Notes under the pieces: generated by a model | The model's database searches: none | What the model was told of the DNA's origin: nothing | Seen by the model: only the letters and a program-made list of their open reading frames with translations | Assembly: GCA_027382625.1 (NCBI GenBank) | Contig: JAJKFJ010022697.1 | Location: 186,001-250,000, forward strand | From: Tetmemena sp. SeJ-2015 | Taxonomy: Eukaryota; Ciliophora; Spirotrichea; Sporadotrichida; Oxytrichidae | DNA: 64,000 bases | Direction: 5' to 3' | Shown here: positions 1-11,071 of the stretch, piece after piece | How positions within the stretch are numbered: the first letter of the stretch is position 1 | How the letters are laid out: every line of letters begins with the position of its first letter | Program-made: the position numbers and the translations under genes

Positions 1-1485
1 ACTAAAAGGATATTATGAATTAAGAGAATTCTTACAGCCAAAAGATATTGTAAAGCTGGCAAACACAGACAGGAAAGACACTTTTCTAAAGCTTTGAAAC
101 CAACAGATGGGCGTCAAAGCTGATACAGCAAGGAAAATGTAAAGGGATCTGTGCCCGCAAAAACTCTAGTCAGTGTGAAGGCAAATCAATTAATCCATCT
201 GCTTTCCGATGAAGATAGAGTATGAAATACAAGAGCCGAGGATTCCCACTATACTCAACCATTCAATCACAAACTTCTTAAATTTCTAAATTATTAGCAT
301 TAATCAAGATCTTGCCTGTCGGACCAAATGTAGCTAGTGTCAAGTCTTGGAGAGTCTCATACTGCTTTCCTAATTTGAGCTTAGTGGGTATTTGAAGCAG
401 CATGGTGTAAGTTGTTACAAGGCCAATTATAGTTGTCCCTAAAACACCACCTAGTACACCAACCAACTAAAATGTCTAAGGTAAAGCAAGTATTCCAATT
501 CCGATGAAGCTCTTAAATATGTTGAAGACAACACCCACTTAACTCAGATTTCCTTCTTTAAGTGGCGATTTGAATAAGTGCTTGCTATGCTTTCCTTGAT
601 CATAGCCAATAGGTTGATCAGCAGTCTCTTCCTCAGCATTTGGATTTTGATCTTTAGGGTTCAAGCTGCTACTCTACAGATGCTTCTAGCTTTTTACCAG
701 TTTGGCTTTTTGCTATCGAGCCTGATCCTTCGTGCTTTCCATATCCTCTATAAGTATTCATAATAAGGCTTCGACTATGATTACCCTCCTCTCGATTAGT
801 GTTTGACTACTCACTGCGGTAGAAGTTATTGTAGTAGAGGTCAAGATCACTGGCCACTTGATTAGAGTCTGGGTACTCGTTATGCACATTTATCTCATGA
901 ATTATCTCTTGCAAATTCTAGCAGTCCATCAAGTTCACTTCCTTCAGCTTATTCAATTCCATGCTCAAGTCTATCTCCTCATCCTCCTCTTATGTCTCTC
1001 TCAGAGTATATATAAACTATCCATACTACAAATGTTTTTTAAATTTAAGTATCGAATTTCTGCTAGAGATAGGGTTGATTTGGATCAGCACTCGTCCTAT
1101 TCACGCCTTAGTAAATGGAGGAAATGTCTTGGAACTAGTAGCTCATGTCAGCTGGCAAGATTTCACTCACTACGAAAATCTTTTTGGCTTCCTATTTTTC
1201 TTGTTCCACTTCAAAGTTAAAGTGTAAGTCCTCCTCCTCACCCGCCTATTCTCATCCTTTAGATAATTCATAAATCTGTTTACTTACCACCTCTTTAGCG
1301 TTGATCTGGTCCCATACCTCGTATAAATTAATAACTCATTCAGCTCTACATTTTATAAGATAAGCTTCTCAATTATAGTTGGCAGGCTATTGCTTATTTT
1401 TAGACTTTTAAACGCCTTGGGTGTTTTAGATGTCGTTTGAAGAGCTCTGCTGATATGATACCGTGCTTGGAGTGTCCACCTCCAT
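1..1485 (-). CDS. Amino acid/auxin permease-family transporter, C-terminus cut off by window edge
   Basis: Membrane transporter of the AAAP/SLC32-36 type, by inference. The start of the membrane domain is visible near positions 300-560: GVVFNIFKSFIGIGILALPQ, then LVGVLGGVLGTTIIGLVTTY, then GILGSCISYSIFIGKQM. The first is the classic TM1 motif of amino acid transporters. About 300 hydrophilic residues rich in Ser, Asn and Glu come first, as is common for protist members. I place the start at the ATG at 1485 (MEVDTPSTVSYQQ). Two in-frame TGA codons (1369-1371 and 1336-1338) then have to be read as Trp in NYN-W-EAYLIKCRAE-W-VINLYEVWDQ. Several short introns are likely, for example around 1262-1303. 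A one-base shift is needed near 700. The family call is good; the N-terminal exon structure is uncertain. The gene leaves the window at position 1. Confidence 0.6.
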
Positions 1486-1510
1486 AATTTACTCTTGAAA
1501 GTTTTTCATT

Positions 1511-3576
1511 TCAAATCCTTAGAATTATAACTTTAAACAACATCTTACATACATGTAGTTATTTTAATTTGGTCAATACTGTTCCGTTCATAATCGACTT
1601 CATATTGACATCAATTATCTTAATTTCTAAATTAGGACTAAAAATAATCCAAACTTTAACATGATCAGCCTAGTTTGATTCCATTTCACTACCTAATTGA
1701 GTTTCTTTTCTCCTGATTGAGCATTTTAGAGATCTCACTAGCCAGTTTGAACTTTAGCTCCTTGGAGTTTGTTGAGCGGTTTGACTTGTTATCAAAGCTG
1801 CTTCTGCTCAGAGCACCATCATCTTACTCTAGCTATTCATCTCAAAATAAAACACTCTAAATTATTAGGCACATCTCTTTCCTCCTTAATTTAGAACTGA
1901 TTGAGGCTGTGATTCTCAGAAGCCACTGAGGATCTTCGATCGACGTCATCGCCTTAGCTGGTGCTTTTCAAAGTTGAGGAGTGCTTGAAAAGGGCTGAGT
2001 ACTTGGCATTTTGAGTAAACAGTCTTTAAGCAAGAGGCTAAGGTTTAGCTTAAGTCTGTTACTGCTACTGCTTTTATTAAGTCTTGGCAGCTAGATAGGC
2101 TTCAATGCTAGTCTTCATGTTATTAGAAGTGGATGCCTGAGAATTCCTTGTGGTCTAACTTTCACCCTTTGGCTAATCTTACTGAGATTTTTCAGCAGTA
2201 TGGCTTGGAGGAAACTCTTGGAGTTGCTAAGTCTGAGGATTCTTTGTGGTCTGAATCGTGTGTGAAGAGGAGAGGGAATCTTTTCTCTGAGATACACTTT
2301 TCTAGGACATCCTGTGATGCTGATAGTGTGAAGGATTGAGTGGGAATGAATTCTCAGACCTGTTGGGAGATTCGTCTTGGATGAATGCCTGAGTGATCCT
2401 CGACCTCAAAGCAAAAGCCATCTTGTCCTTGATCCTCTACAGTTTCAAAACGTAGGCTCTGGGAGGTCGCACGTAGGCAACTTTATACTTCCCAATCAGG
2501 ATATCTAGATTATCCTAGCCGATATTTTCGTGCTGCTTATACAGCTGGTAAATGAGATTCACTCCTAGCTTAGGGTCTTTAGATTAGAGAGGGTCTTGTA
2601 CCTTAATGAGCAGAGCTCCCTAAACATCGATCTTCAACTTGTCTCCATAATTAAGCAAGATAGTCATCTGCTTGTAATGCTCTTCCTTGAGTTTGAGGAT
2701 CTCTTCATACCAAACTTTTTCGAAGAAGTACTTGATGTAAGCCTTTTTGATAGTTACATAGGGATTTTCATTATTGACTGCCACCACATAAAGGTTAACA
2801 ACCTCTCTCAAAATCTAAGACTGCTTGTCTTACAACTCCTCCATCACTTACTGTCTATCTTGCTCACTTAGCTTCACCTTATCATCTTATGTTTGGCCTT
2901 CTTTACTCTCCCTCAGACTCTTCAACTTTTGAATCACTATCTTCAATGCCTCATATCTCTGCTTGCTATAGACTTTCTGGTATAGATTGCTCAGGACTAC
3001 TGGTGTGAGTGCAGGGTTAATGTCATAGTTGATGGAAGGTTTCTAGTTTCTCCTAATTTGCCTCAAGCTCTTAGTAATCATCCTCCTCAAGTAAGCTCCA
3101 TCCTCACTGCTCTTCAGCCAAGTCTAGTACTCTTTCAATGAGAGGTCCTCTCTTTGACAGCAGTCTCTGGTGACGTCATTCCAAACTAAATTCAAACTTT
3201 TAGTCTTTGAGTTTCCCAAAATATCATGGTCTTCTGATGAGATTCTTAGAGTTCGCAAGCGAACTCGTGATTGCGTCACTTACTTAGAGACTTGATTTTG
3301 TTGATCTTGCGCTCAATCATGAATTCGTCTCTGTGCTCTGCGTTCCCTCTTGCCTCGTCCTAGTCTTGCCTCACTACAATTTTATAATAACTTTTATAAA
3401 TCCTTATTGTGATAATGAATTTAGAAGCCAGCTTGCTTTCTCTTCCTGGAGATATCTAGGAAGTAGACATTGAGCACCGCGAAAGCCTCCACTAAGATCA
3501 TTTTAGAGACCACTCTACACTTGTTTTCAAAGGTTTCTCTACGATTCCCATACACTCTTCCATCATATAAACTCAT
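1511..3576 (-). CDS. Gln/Ser-rich protein of unknown function
   Basis: I do not recognise this protein. Starting at the ATG at 3576 (MSLYDGRVYGNRRETFENK), a basic N-terminal region is followed by a likely intron near 3240-3290. A charged helical part follows (REVVNLYVVAVNNENPYVTI, KVWYEEILKLKEEHYKQMTI). The C-terminal third is low-complexity Ser/Gln with runs of TAA/TAG-encoded glutamine near 2050. A 40-nt GT..AG intron fits at about 1814-1853, because the frame changes there and removing it joins KEERD to LEQDDGALSRSS. The last exon reads DHVKVWIIFSPNLEIKIIDV. The TGA at 1511 lies only about 25 nt from the ATG of the next gene on the same strand. The two could therefore be one gene with an unrecognised intron. 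Confidence 0.55.
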
Positions 3577-4185
3577 TCTAATTTATTTTGTGTTTTAATA
3601 AAATATTCTTTCTATACAGGTTATTTATTAAATAACTTTCCCCTTATGTCATTTTAACAAGAATTTTGCAATAATATTTTATTATAAATCTTCCAAAGAA
3701 GGAAACTAGATTAAGGTTTAAGAGAATTCGGGGTATCAAACTACTTACAAACTGAAATCAGCAAGGATATCTTTATCAAGGCGAGCAAGTTTTACACAAA
3801 AACCATGGCATGCTAGAAAAGGTTCAATTACGTTTAAGGTGTAGAGGGGGAGGAAGTGGATTTGGTTTGTGTCTAATCTGGCTTTGCTTAATTTTGGCCT
3901 TACTTTCTCATTTTAATACGACCTAATTTACTTATTTCAATTTGATTTACACATAAGCATGTATATGTTTACCCATTAAATTGGCATAAAAATGCAATAA
4001 ATTTAAATAAAATCAATTATCTTAACATCATATTGACATTTAAATTGTGAGTCCCTACCTAAGTTCTCTTTAAAATGGAATAAAAAAATTAAATTAAGCT
4101 TTGGAGCTTGAAATAATGAAATTTAAGTGAAATAAAACGTGCATGAGCTTGTGTATCAGTCATCTTTCTTCCGAAACGTTGGTGC
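3577..4185. other. AT-rich intergenic spacer
   Basis: No convincing coding frame on either strand. Both flanking genes are on the minus strand, so this holds the 5' flank of the Gln/Ser-rich gene and the 3' flank of the TPR gene. The stretch is about 70% A+T, with one less AT-rich patch near 3720-3900 that I could not assign. Confidence 0.5.
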
Positions 4186-6759
4186 TCAGTCTCTTTCAAA
4201 ATCCTCATCTTCATCTTCATCCTCTTCTGAGTCTATTTGAGCAGTGGATATTCCAAAGCCCCCAGCTCCGGCCGTCCTGTAGAACTGATCCATCATCTTC
4301 TTCTGGTCATTCATAATTATGTTTCCAGATGCTATGCCTGCGTTGCACAAGCACTACTCTGCCAGAGAGTTCTCATTCAGCTACTTCGATTTCTACACAA
4401 GGTAAGTTAAGATAAGGTAATTGGTTTTACAAAGTAAGCTTGGTCGAAGTATTCCTTTGTAAGCTGCCATTGCTGCTGGTCAAAGGCGATGTAGCCGAGG
4501 CAGAGAAGACAGTCCAACTGCAGTCTGTGGTTCTTCATTTCTTGAGCTATCTCAAGGCAGCGAAGGAAGTTCTAGTTTGCTTCTGTTTGATTCTTCTGAA
4601 GCAGATTCACCACTCCAATCTGTCCATAGCAAATGCAAGCGCTTTCAGAGTCCTAGAAAAGAGGATGAGCAAATAAATGTATGTTACATCTCGATAAAGA
4701 GACCACTCCAGGGCTCGACTGAAACTCTCAATAGCTTTCACATGCTGTCCTAATATTCTGTTACAGATGCCTATGTTATATTGACAGATCAGTTTAATCT
4801 TCCTAACTAAATACTGAGGATACTGAAATTAGATTAAGGTTAATATTGTGAATAGTATGCTGCAAATGCATTCTCTTTATCAGTGTACTCGCTGTGCTTC
4901 ATGTGGAACTTCAATGACTTGCCAATCTTCCTTCTCTTGTAGTAGGCAACTGCAATTCTATTCAGAGCGAGAGATGAGCCCACAGGGTCATCAAGCATTC
5001 TAGCACAAAAGAAGAACCTCTTAAAGAAGTTTACTGCTTAAATTTAAACTGTACAGACAATAATTTTTGCTTGAGCGTACTGTTCCTAATTCTCGTTAAG
5101 TACTCCTAGGCAGTAGGCCATATGCGCTTCCTTTTATACATCCCCTACTTGTACCCCTGCCCTTGCTCTTATAGTCATGTCCTGAAGAGAGGATTTGTAT
5201 AGACTCTTATTCCCAGCTGGGATTGATGGAGCCCAGCCTGACCCAGGGGCAAGAGGAGCAGCGATGGTTGCGTTGTATCCATCAGGACACTTGAACATGA
5301 ATCTACTGAGAGAAGAAACTCTGAGCTGCTTGATTCTTCTTATTCTTGGCCTTGATGGAATCTCCACTACCCTGTGAGTTGAATTTCTTCATAATGATTT
5401 CTATGATGTCAATCTGGTCATCTGCTGAGTTTATAGAAGCAAAGGCTGCCTATTTCTCTTTCCTGGGAGATTTCTATAACGAAATTTCCATTAAGAAAGA
5501 GTCACCTCCGTCTTCAAATTGAAGCATCCTCTCCTCGCCTGTTTTTCCATGTACCTTAGTGTAGTTCAAATACGTTGATTGTCTCAAGTTATGCTGACTC
5601 TCGTTGAGCATGTTACTATGATTTACCTCAGCATTTTTCATATCCTTGATTCTCTCTAGCTCAGCCTTCTCCTCCCTTGCCTTTTGAATGATCTTCTAGT
5701 TACTCAGCAGATCCAAGTGGTCCTCTTGCTTTTACTTTAGTATCTCTAGCTCCTTCTGCTTTGGAAGGACAAAGATTTCGTTGAAAATTATCCTGTTCTG
5801 CACTTGCTTCTTATTAGGAAAGAACTAGCCGCCTACCTTTGGCATGGAAGAAGCCCTCTCTATCAGATTCTTCTGCACTGAGAGATTCTTGTCTATCCTC
5901 CTCACCTCGTCATTAGCCATTTTAGGCTTGATAATTGAAGTGAGTTGCTTGAGAGAGCTCTCCTAGACTTTAGCAATATCCGATTCCCCATCTTTGAACT
6001 CCACTCTCTTTTACAACATGGGGTCGTTCTTTATGTTCTAGAGAGACTTAAGTTGCTCTAAATGATAGTTTATTGGATGCTGAGGTTGTTGAGAGTGGCC
6101 TCTTTGTTGGGCCTCGGTAGTTGGTCTCTTCATCAAGGAAGTGCCAGAATTGAAGTTGCCCTGGCCTGAGCCCATCATTATAGACTACTGTTGAGTCGAT
6201 TGATAAGCGCTGTAGGGATTAGAGTTTAAGCCAGTCACACCAAATCCCTAGCTGCCAAGTGAGCCCTTGAAATTTATGTTGTTCTTCTTCAAAACGTTTG
6301 ACTTTATCTTGAAGGATCCTCCGTAAGTATCCTGTCCCTCTCCTTCTCTATTAAATCCTGCTGCGCTTGACTATGCAAGAGCAGCATTCAAGAACGGGTT
6401 GAACTGCTTTGATCTAATCTGGAGGCTTTCTCTCAAAGTCTTGCCTTAAAATGAGTGATGATATATTTTCATATTTCTCATATTTTGCCTGTGTCACCCT
6501 CTTAAAACGCCTCTTTTTAAATCCCATCTAGGATTTTACGGAAGGTGGTCCTCTTTTCATCTTCGACAAGTGCTTTCTGCTCCTCTAAGATTTGAAATCG
6601 CTTGGGCTTGGTGTAGATGTTCTGCGGAGGCTGATTTATGTCAACCTCATGAGCAGTGGTAACCTCACCTAGATTCTTAGGAGGCTGTTTGAGGACCTCT
6701 TAGTGAGGGTGACGAGCTAACTCCTGCTGTCTGAGTAGTCTTGATTTAAGCTGGTTCAT
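4186..6759 (-). CDS. Tetratricopeptide-repeat protein with long disordered N-terminus
   Basis: Probable scaffold or ciliary TPR protein. The start is the ATG at 6759 (MNQLKSRLLRQQELARHPHQ). The first 450 or so residues are polar, Gln/Ser/Lys-rich and partly coiled-coil (KQEDHLDLLSNQKIIQKARE). TPR-like helices follow: NRILGQHVKAIESFSRALEW, then DSESACICYGQIGVVNLLQK, then CLLCLGYIAFDQQQWQLTKE. The C-terminus is an acidic tail, SEEDEDEDEDFERD, ending in TGA at 4186-4188. A 38-nt GT..AG intron near 4391-4428 joins EYFDQAYF to KSKQLNENSLAEQ. Other short introns lie near 4670, 4830 and 5040. The TPR spacing recalls TTC29-type proteins, but that is only a resemblance. Frame changes in the N-terminal half mean the exact exon list is unsure. 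Confidence 0.6.
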
Positions 6760-7035
6760 TTTCTTTAATTAAAATATTATTTTCAAAGTTACTACTTTCG
6801 GAGAGAGATATCACAACTAGAGAGGGAGGGTACAACTCATTTATGATTGTTGTAGGGTGAGTAATTATTGATAGTAAAGTGTAAAAGAATAGAAATATAA
6901 TCTGAAATGTCTAAAGCAAACGCTAACAGCCATTAAATATACCGCGCCAAGCTCAAAACCAGCTTTCAATTAGAATAGTAGTCGACTGCTTTCAATTACC
7001 CAAAGACCAATCTATTTTTCATTTATCGTAAATTC

Positions 7036-10000
7036 ATGAATACATATTCTGTTAATCCACTATCCAAGGCGTTCAGCTCTCACTCTAATATGATGAATCA
7101 ACACGAGTAAAGCAGCAATAGCAATTAAAACTATACTCAGAGGCAGCTTCATAAAAATACTACCTCCACTTCCTCTCAACTATAGCTACACAATATTGAC
7201 ATCCATGAAAGTGTCTTAGACGAGGGGCTGCTAAGCTCAACTACTTCCTCTAAGAGGCAGTCAGCCACTAATGCCTTCGAAGGGTGGGCACCAAGCCCTG
7301 ATACTCCAGGGAAGCTTAGGGTGTCCAAAATAGCACCTCAAGGAATGATAAACCCAAAACAGCCTCTATTTGGCTGCTGACAGCTCTCTGAAGCTTATTG
7401 GAGATTATGAAAACTGAAGACAATAAAAACACCACTCAAGAATGAAGGAGGAGTGAGAAGACACTAAGATAGATAGGGAGATAAATAAATGGCCACGGGA
7501 AAGCCAAATGGAAAGAGTTCAGCTGCTATCAAGTATTCTAGAAATATAGAGCAAATGAGTGCAAAGACTTAATAAGTGCTGCCTTAGAAGAAATAGCCAC
7601 AGCCTTTGTTTCAAAGTTTTTAAAGCACATAAACGCTCTTCTTAATTGCTCTTCTACTTTATAAAGTTTGTTCTAAGAAGAGTCCACAAAAATCTTTCTG
7701 TGAAAGTATAAACCTCCCCAAGTAGCTTTCATAAAACTAGATATTAAAGAAGAAGGATGCATTCCCTTAGACTTAAATTCATAGTGAGTAAATTCAGAGA
7801 GAGATATATGCTGATGAGTCCAAGACCCCAGAACTTGACTACTCCAGGTCTTTCTTTGATGATCAAGCACTATCCAGTCAATATCCAGATTATTTCTCAG
7901 CCCTCAGTTGCTTCCCTATAAAGGAAAAGAGCCAAGATTATTTAGACTGCTAACTTCAGTACTACCAAAACTCAGACATTACAAAAGATCGATCTTAATT
8001 AAGAGAGGAGCAAGTAATTGCTCAGCCCTATTGAATAAAAAGTGGCTACGACTTCGACACCAACTCTTTCCCTATTCAATTAGATAGGGTTTTCTCTAAA
8101 ACTAACTTAGCCACCAAAAGCAATATAAAAGAAATAAAAGTTAATAACTAAAAAGTTCAATGTTAGTAAATTAATACCAAAACTCTAAGGCAGAAAGAAG
8201 TTAATCTTCTCGACTGACTCATCATTCGATAGCTTAAGATAGTTTTTAAATTCCTTATTTTTAAAGTTTTGAGAGGAGCTAGGATCTTAAGTCTCGCTTA
8301 ATAAGTAGGAATAACCAGTCATTCACGTTTGGGTTCTTCAAATTAAAAGTCTTAAACTTTAACAAGTCTGAAAAGGGAAGGCTTTTAGAGTTCAGTAGGG
8401 AAATCCCAACTCTACAAAGGGTAAAAGCTCTTTCCAAACTTTATCGTTCGTCTCAGTTCTAATCATAACTATGCTTAATAAAGTTGGTTCAACTTTAATT
8501 TTAACTACTGAGGAATAGAGAGAGCTCAATTGATTCAAAGACGCATTCACTTTCATCAACACAGAAAGTGAGAGATCTTAAAGCTGCTAGGAATTCACAC
8601 CAGTTCTCTTTGAAACCTCTGGCAGTTAAAAATCAGCAAAGCCCTCAAGTTAAAGCAATGAGAAGAAACACATCACCAGTAAAGATTTCCAATAAACTTT
8701 AAGATCAAGGTCCAACAGCGTTGCATCCTCAGCCTTTGGATAAGGCACGGCTTTCCAAGGTGTATAAAAGGGAGTTGCAGGCTATTCAGTAGTCAAGGAA
8801 TAGACTGAAGAGGATGAGCACTGCTAATTAAGACCTTATTTAAAATCTTAAAATCCCTAGGAAGGGTGATTTGTTTTAAATGTTATGTCTAATATTGCTG
8901 ATTGATTTTAACACCAGTAGGAGTTTGAGGAGGGATAGTGTGGAGAGCTCCAGAGAGGTCAGTGTCAGAAGCAGACAAAGCCAGAGTAGATTAGGTTATC
9001 GTTTTAATATAAGCTTTATATTATTGTGATAGTTTAATTTCTAGATCGATGAGTAGTTGGCTTAGAGAATTTACGGAAAGAAGTACACTAGCAAACTCCA
9101 AACTAGTTCCAAAGATGCAAGCCAAAAGCCCACTACAGACTTAATTAAGAAGAAAAAGTTAGACGAGCTTAATCGAGAGATGGATAAACAGGCTCAAGAG
9201 CTAAAGCGTTTGCTTGATTCTAAGAAGTTGATAGTTTCAAAGTTAAAAGACCAGAGGCTTTCCTTGATAATGAGTAGTATATTGATTTTCAGTGTCCATT
9301 TTTTCTTTAGTAGCGTTAAATAAGAACCGAATAGCTAAAGACAGATTCGATTCAGTCAGACATCTAGGAGCAAGATTAAGTGATTTTTAAGCTACAAGAC
9401 TTCAACTCTAAGCTTGAGAAAGATATAGACCAAATGAAGTAGCTGTATACAAGAAAGAAAGATGAACTTTTTGCTGAACTCACTGACCTAGAAAGCAACT
9501 ACTCTCATACACAAGATTCATTATAAGAAAGGAGTTTATAAATTCATTCTAAGATAGGTTCTCAGAGTTTGCACAATCCTTGGAGAGAGAAGTAGTGGAC
9601 ATATAGTCTCTCGACAACTTGAGAGCGAGCTAACTTACTGAGTTGAAAGTGGCAAACGAGAGAGCAGAGTTGGCAATTCTAGACTTACATAAAAGAATCA
9701 GACTTACAAAGTAAGAGGATGAGACGAGACTCAGAGACATGAGACAGAAAGCTAATCTACTTAGAAACCTTATAGAGGAGGGGGATAATCAAGAGGCAGA
9801 TGAGTAAGAGTTAGACGAGAGAGTTGCATCTGTTAAAAAGAGGAGCTCGATATAGGGTTCATAAGAGGAGGAGGACTCGCCTAAGTTTTATTCTCAGCTT
9901 CAGAGCTCCCCAGAGATAAGGATCAATTTCACTAAGAAGAACAGAGGGTATAGAGTCAGCTCAGGCCATAAAAGATCAGACAAAAAGAAGAAGTTTCCTT

Positions 10001-10781
10001 AAATGAAATAAGGTTTTTTCAAAGTATGATGACATCACAAGGAGCTATGTTCTATAAACTATAGTAATTTTTATGAAGAGATTTAAAGGGAGAGCATAGA
10101 CTTGGCAGATGATGAGGTGACTGAGTTAAAGAATAAGAATCCATGCTCTGGAGATGACTCTAGCTCCTACTATACGTTCCAAAAGCAGGCTGATCAATTT
10201 AGAGGTAGTCTGAAGTTGATCAACTTTCGCATCAGTAAAAACTTTAAAAGCCAAGTCATCAGCTACTACTCTCAGGGCATATGAAGATAGCAGATGACTG
10301 CGACCTATTTAGCAGTTAGGAGATAGAGGAGAGTAATAATTTCTCTTGCTACTCAAGTGGGGCTTTTGTATAAGGAGGGTTGCAGGAGGCCTTGCATGGA
10401 GGCAATAACGCAAGCAGCAACTATTTCAGAAAGAGACTGGCTCTCCTGGAGGATAATGACAGCATAGAGTATGAGGATAACGATAACTCTGGCTCTGATA
10501 TTGTGAATGATGAAAATTATCCAAGTCACGGCTCTTCGTAATTTAGCTACCTCCAAATAAACAATAACAAGTATAACCAAGCGGAGAATGAAAATTATAG
10601 ACAGCTTTGTGTTTGAGTGTGTGTTGAATGGGAAAGTAAAGATGAGGTATCAAATGCTAAACTTGTCTAAGGTAATCGAGGAGGACCAATCAAATGTGAC
10701 TCTATAAGAGATTCAGTCTCACCTATCCAAATGTCCAAGAAATCTATTCTACATATTATTGACATAAAAGATGAACTTTGA
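7036..10781 (+). CDS. Large coiled-coil protein with in-frame TGA codons
   Basis: Function unknown; probably cytoskeletal from its coiled coils. It starts MNTYSVNPLSKAFSSHSNMM. A Ser/Gln-rich N-terminal third is followed by basic, heptad-rich segments (LDELNREMDKQAQELKRLLD near 9150-9230; LREVVD-type heptads near 9590-9860) and an acidic, Asn-rich C-terminus. Introns fit near 9004-9043 and 9274-9312. TGA falls in frame at 7378, 7408 and 8032 and, less certainly, twice near 10027 and at 10614. Reading it as Trp gives GC-W-QLSEAYWRL-W-KLKT, QPY-W-IKSGYDFD and QLCV-W-VCVEWE and keeps the frame open, including past 10614 to TGA at 10779-10781. One or two single-base frame corrections are needed near 8210 and 10270. 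It could be two genes, split somewhere in 8200-9000. Confidence 0.5.
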
Positions 10782-11071
10782 AGTTTACCTTGCTTATTTT
10801 TTTTTTATTTTGCTTCAGCTTAGTTTTTTAATTATTCTTCTTTCCCTTTATTGTTCTAATTGCTTAAAGATTGAGTTTTAAGATTTAAAGCTAAGTAATT
10901 TAATATATAGAGTAGTTAAATTAAGCTTATAATTATATTACTATGTGCTAAATACAGTTTTTACTATACTCATATTCATAAAAATAACAAGTTTATATAT
11001 CGCCATTTCTGTTGGTAAAAATATGTTTACCTCTAAAAGTTAAGAAATAAATTCGTGAAATAAAATTAGCA

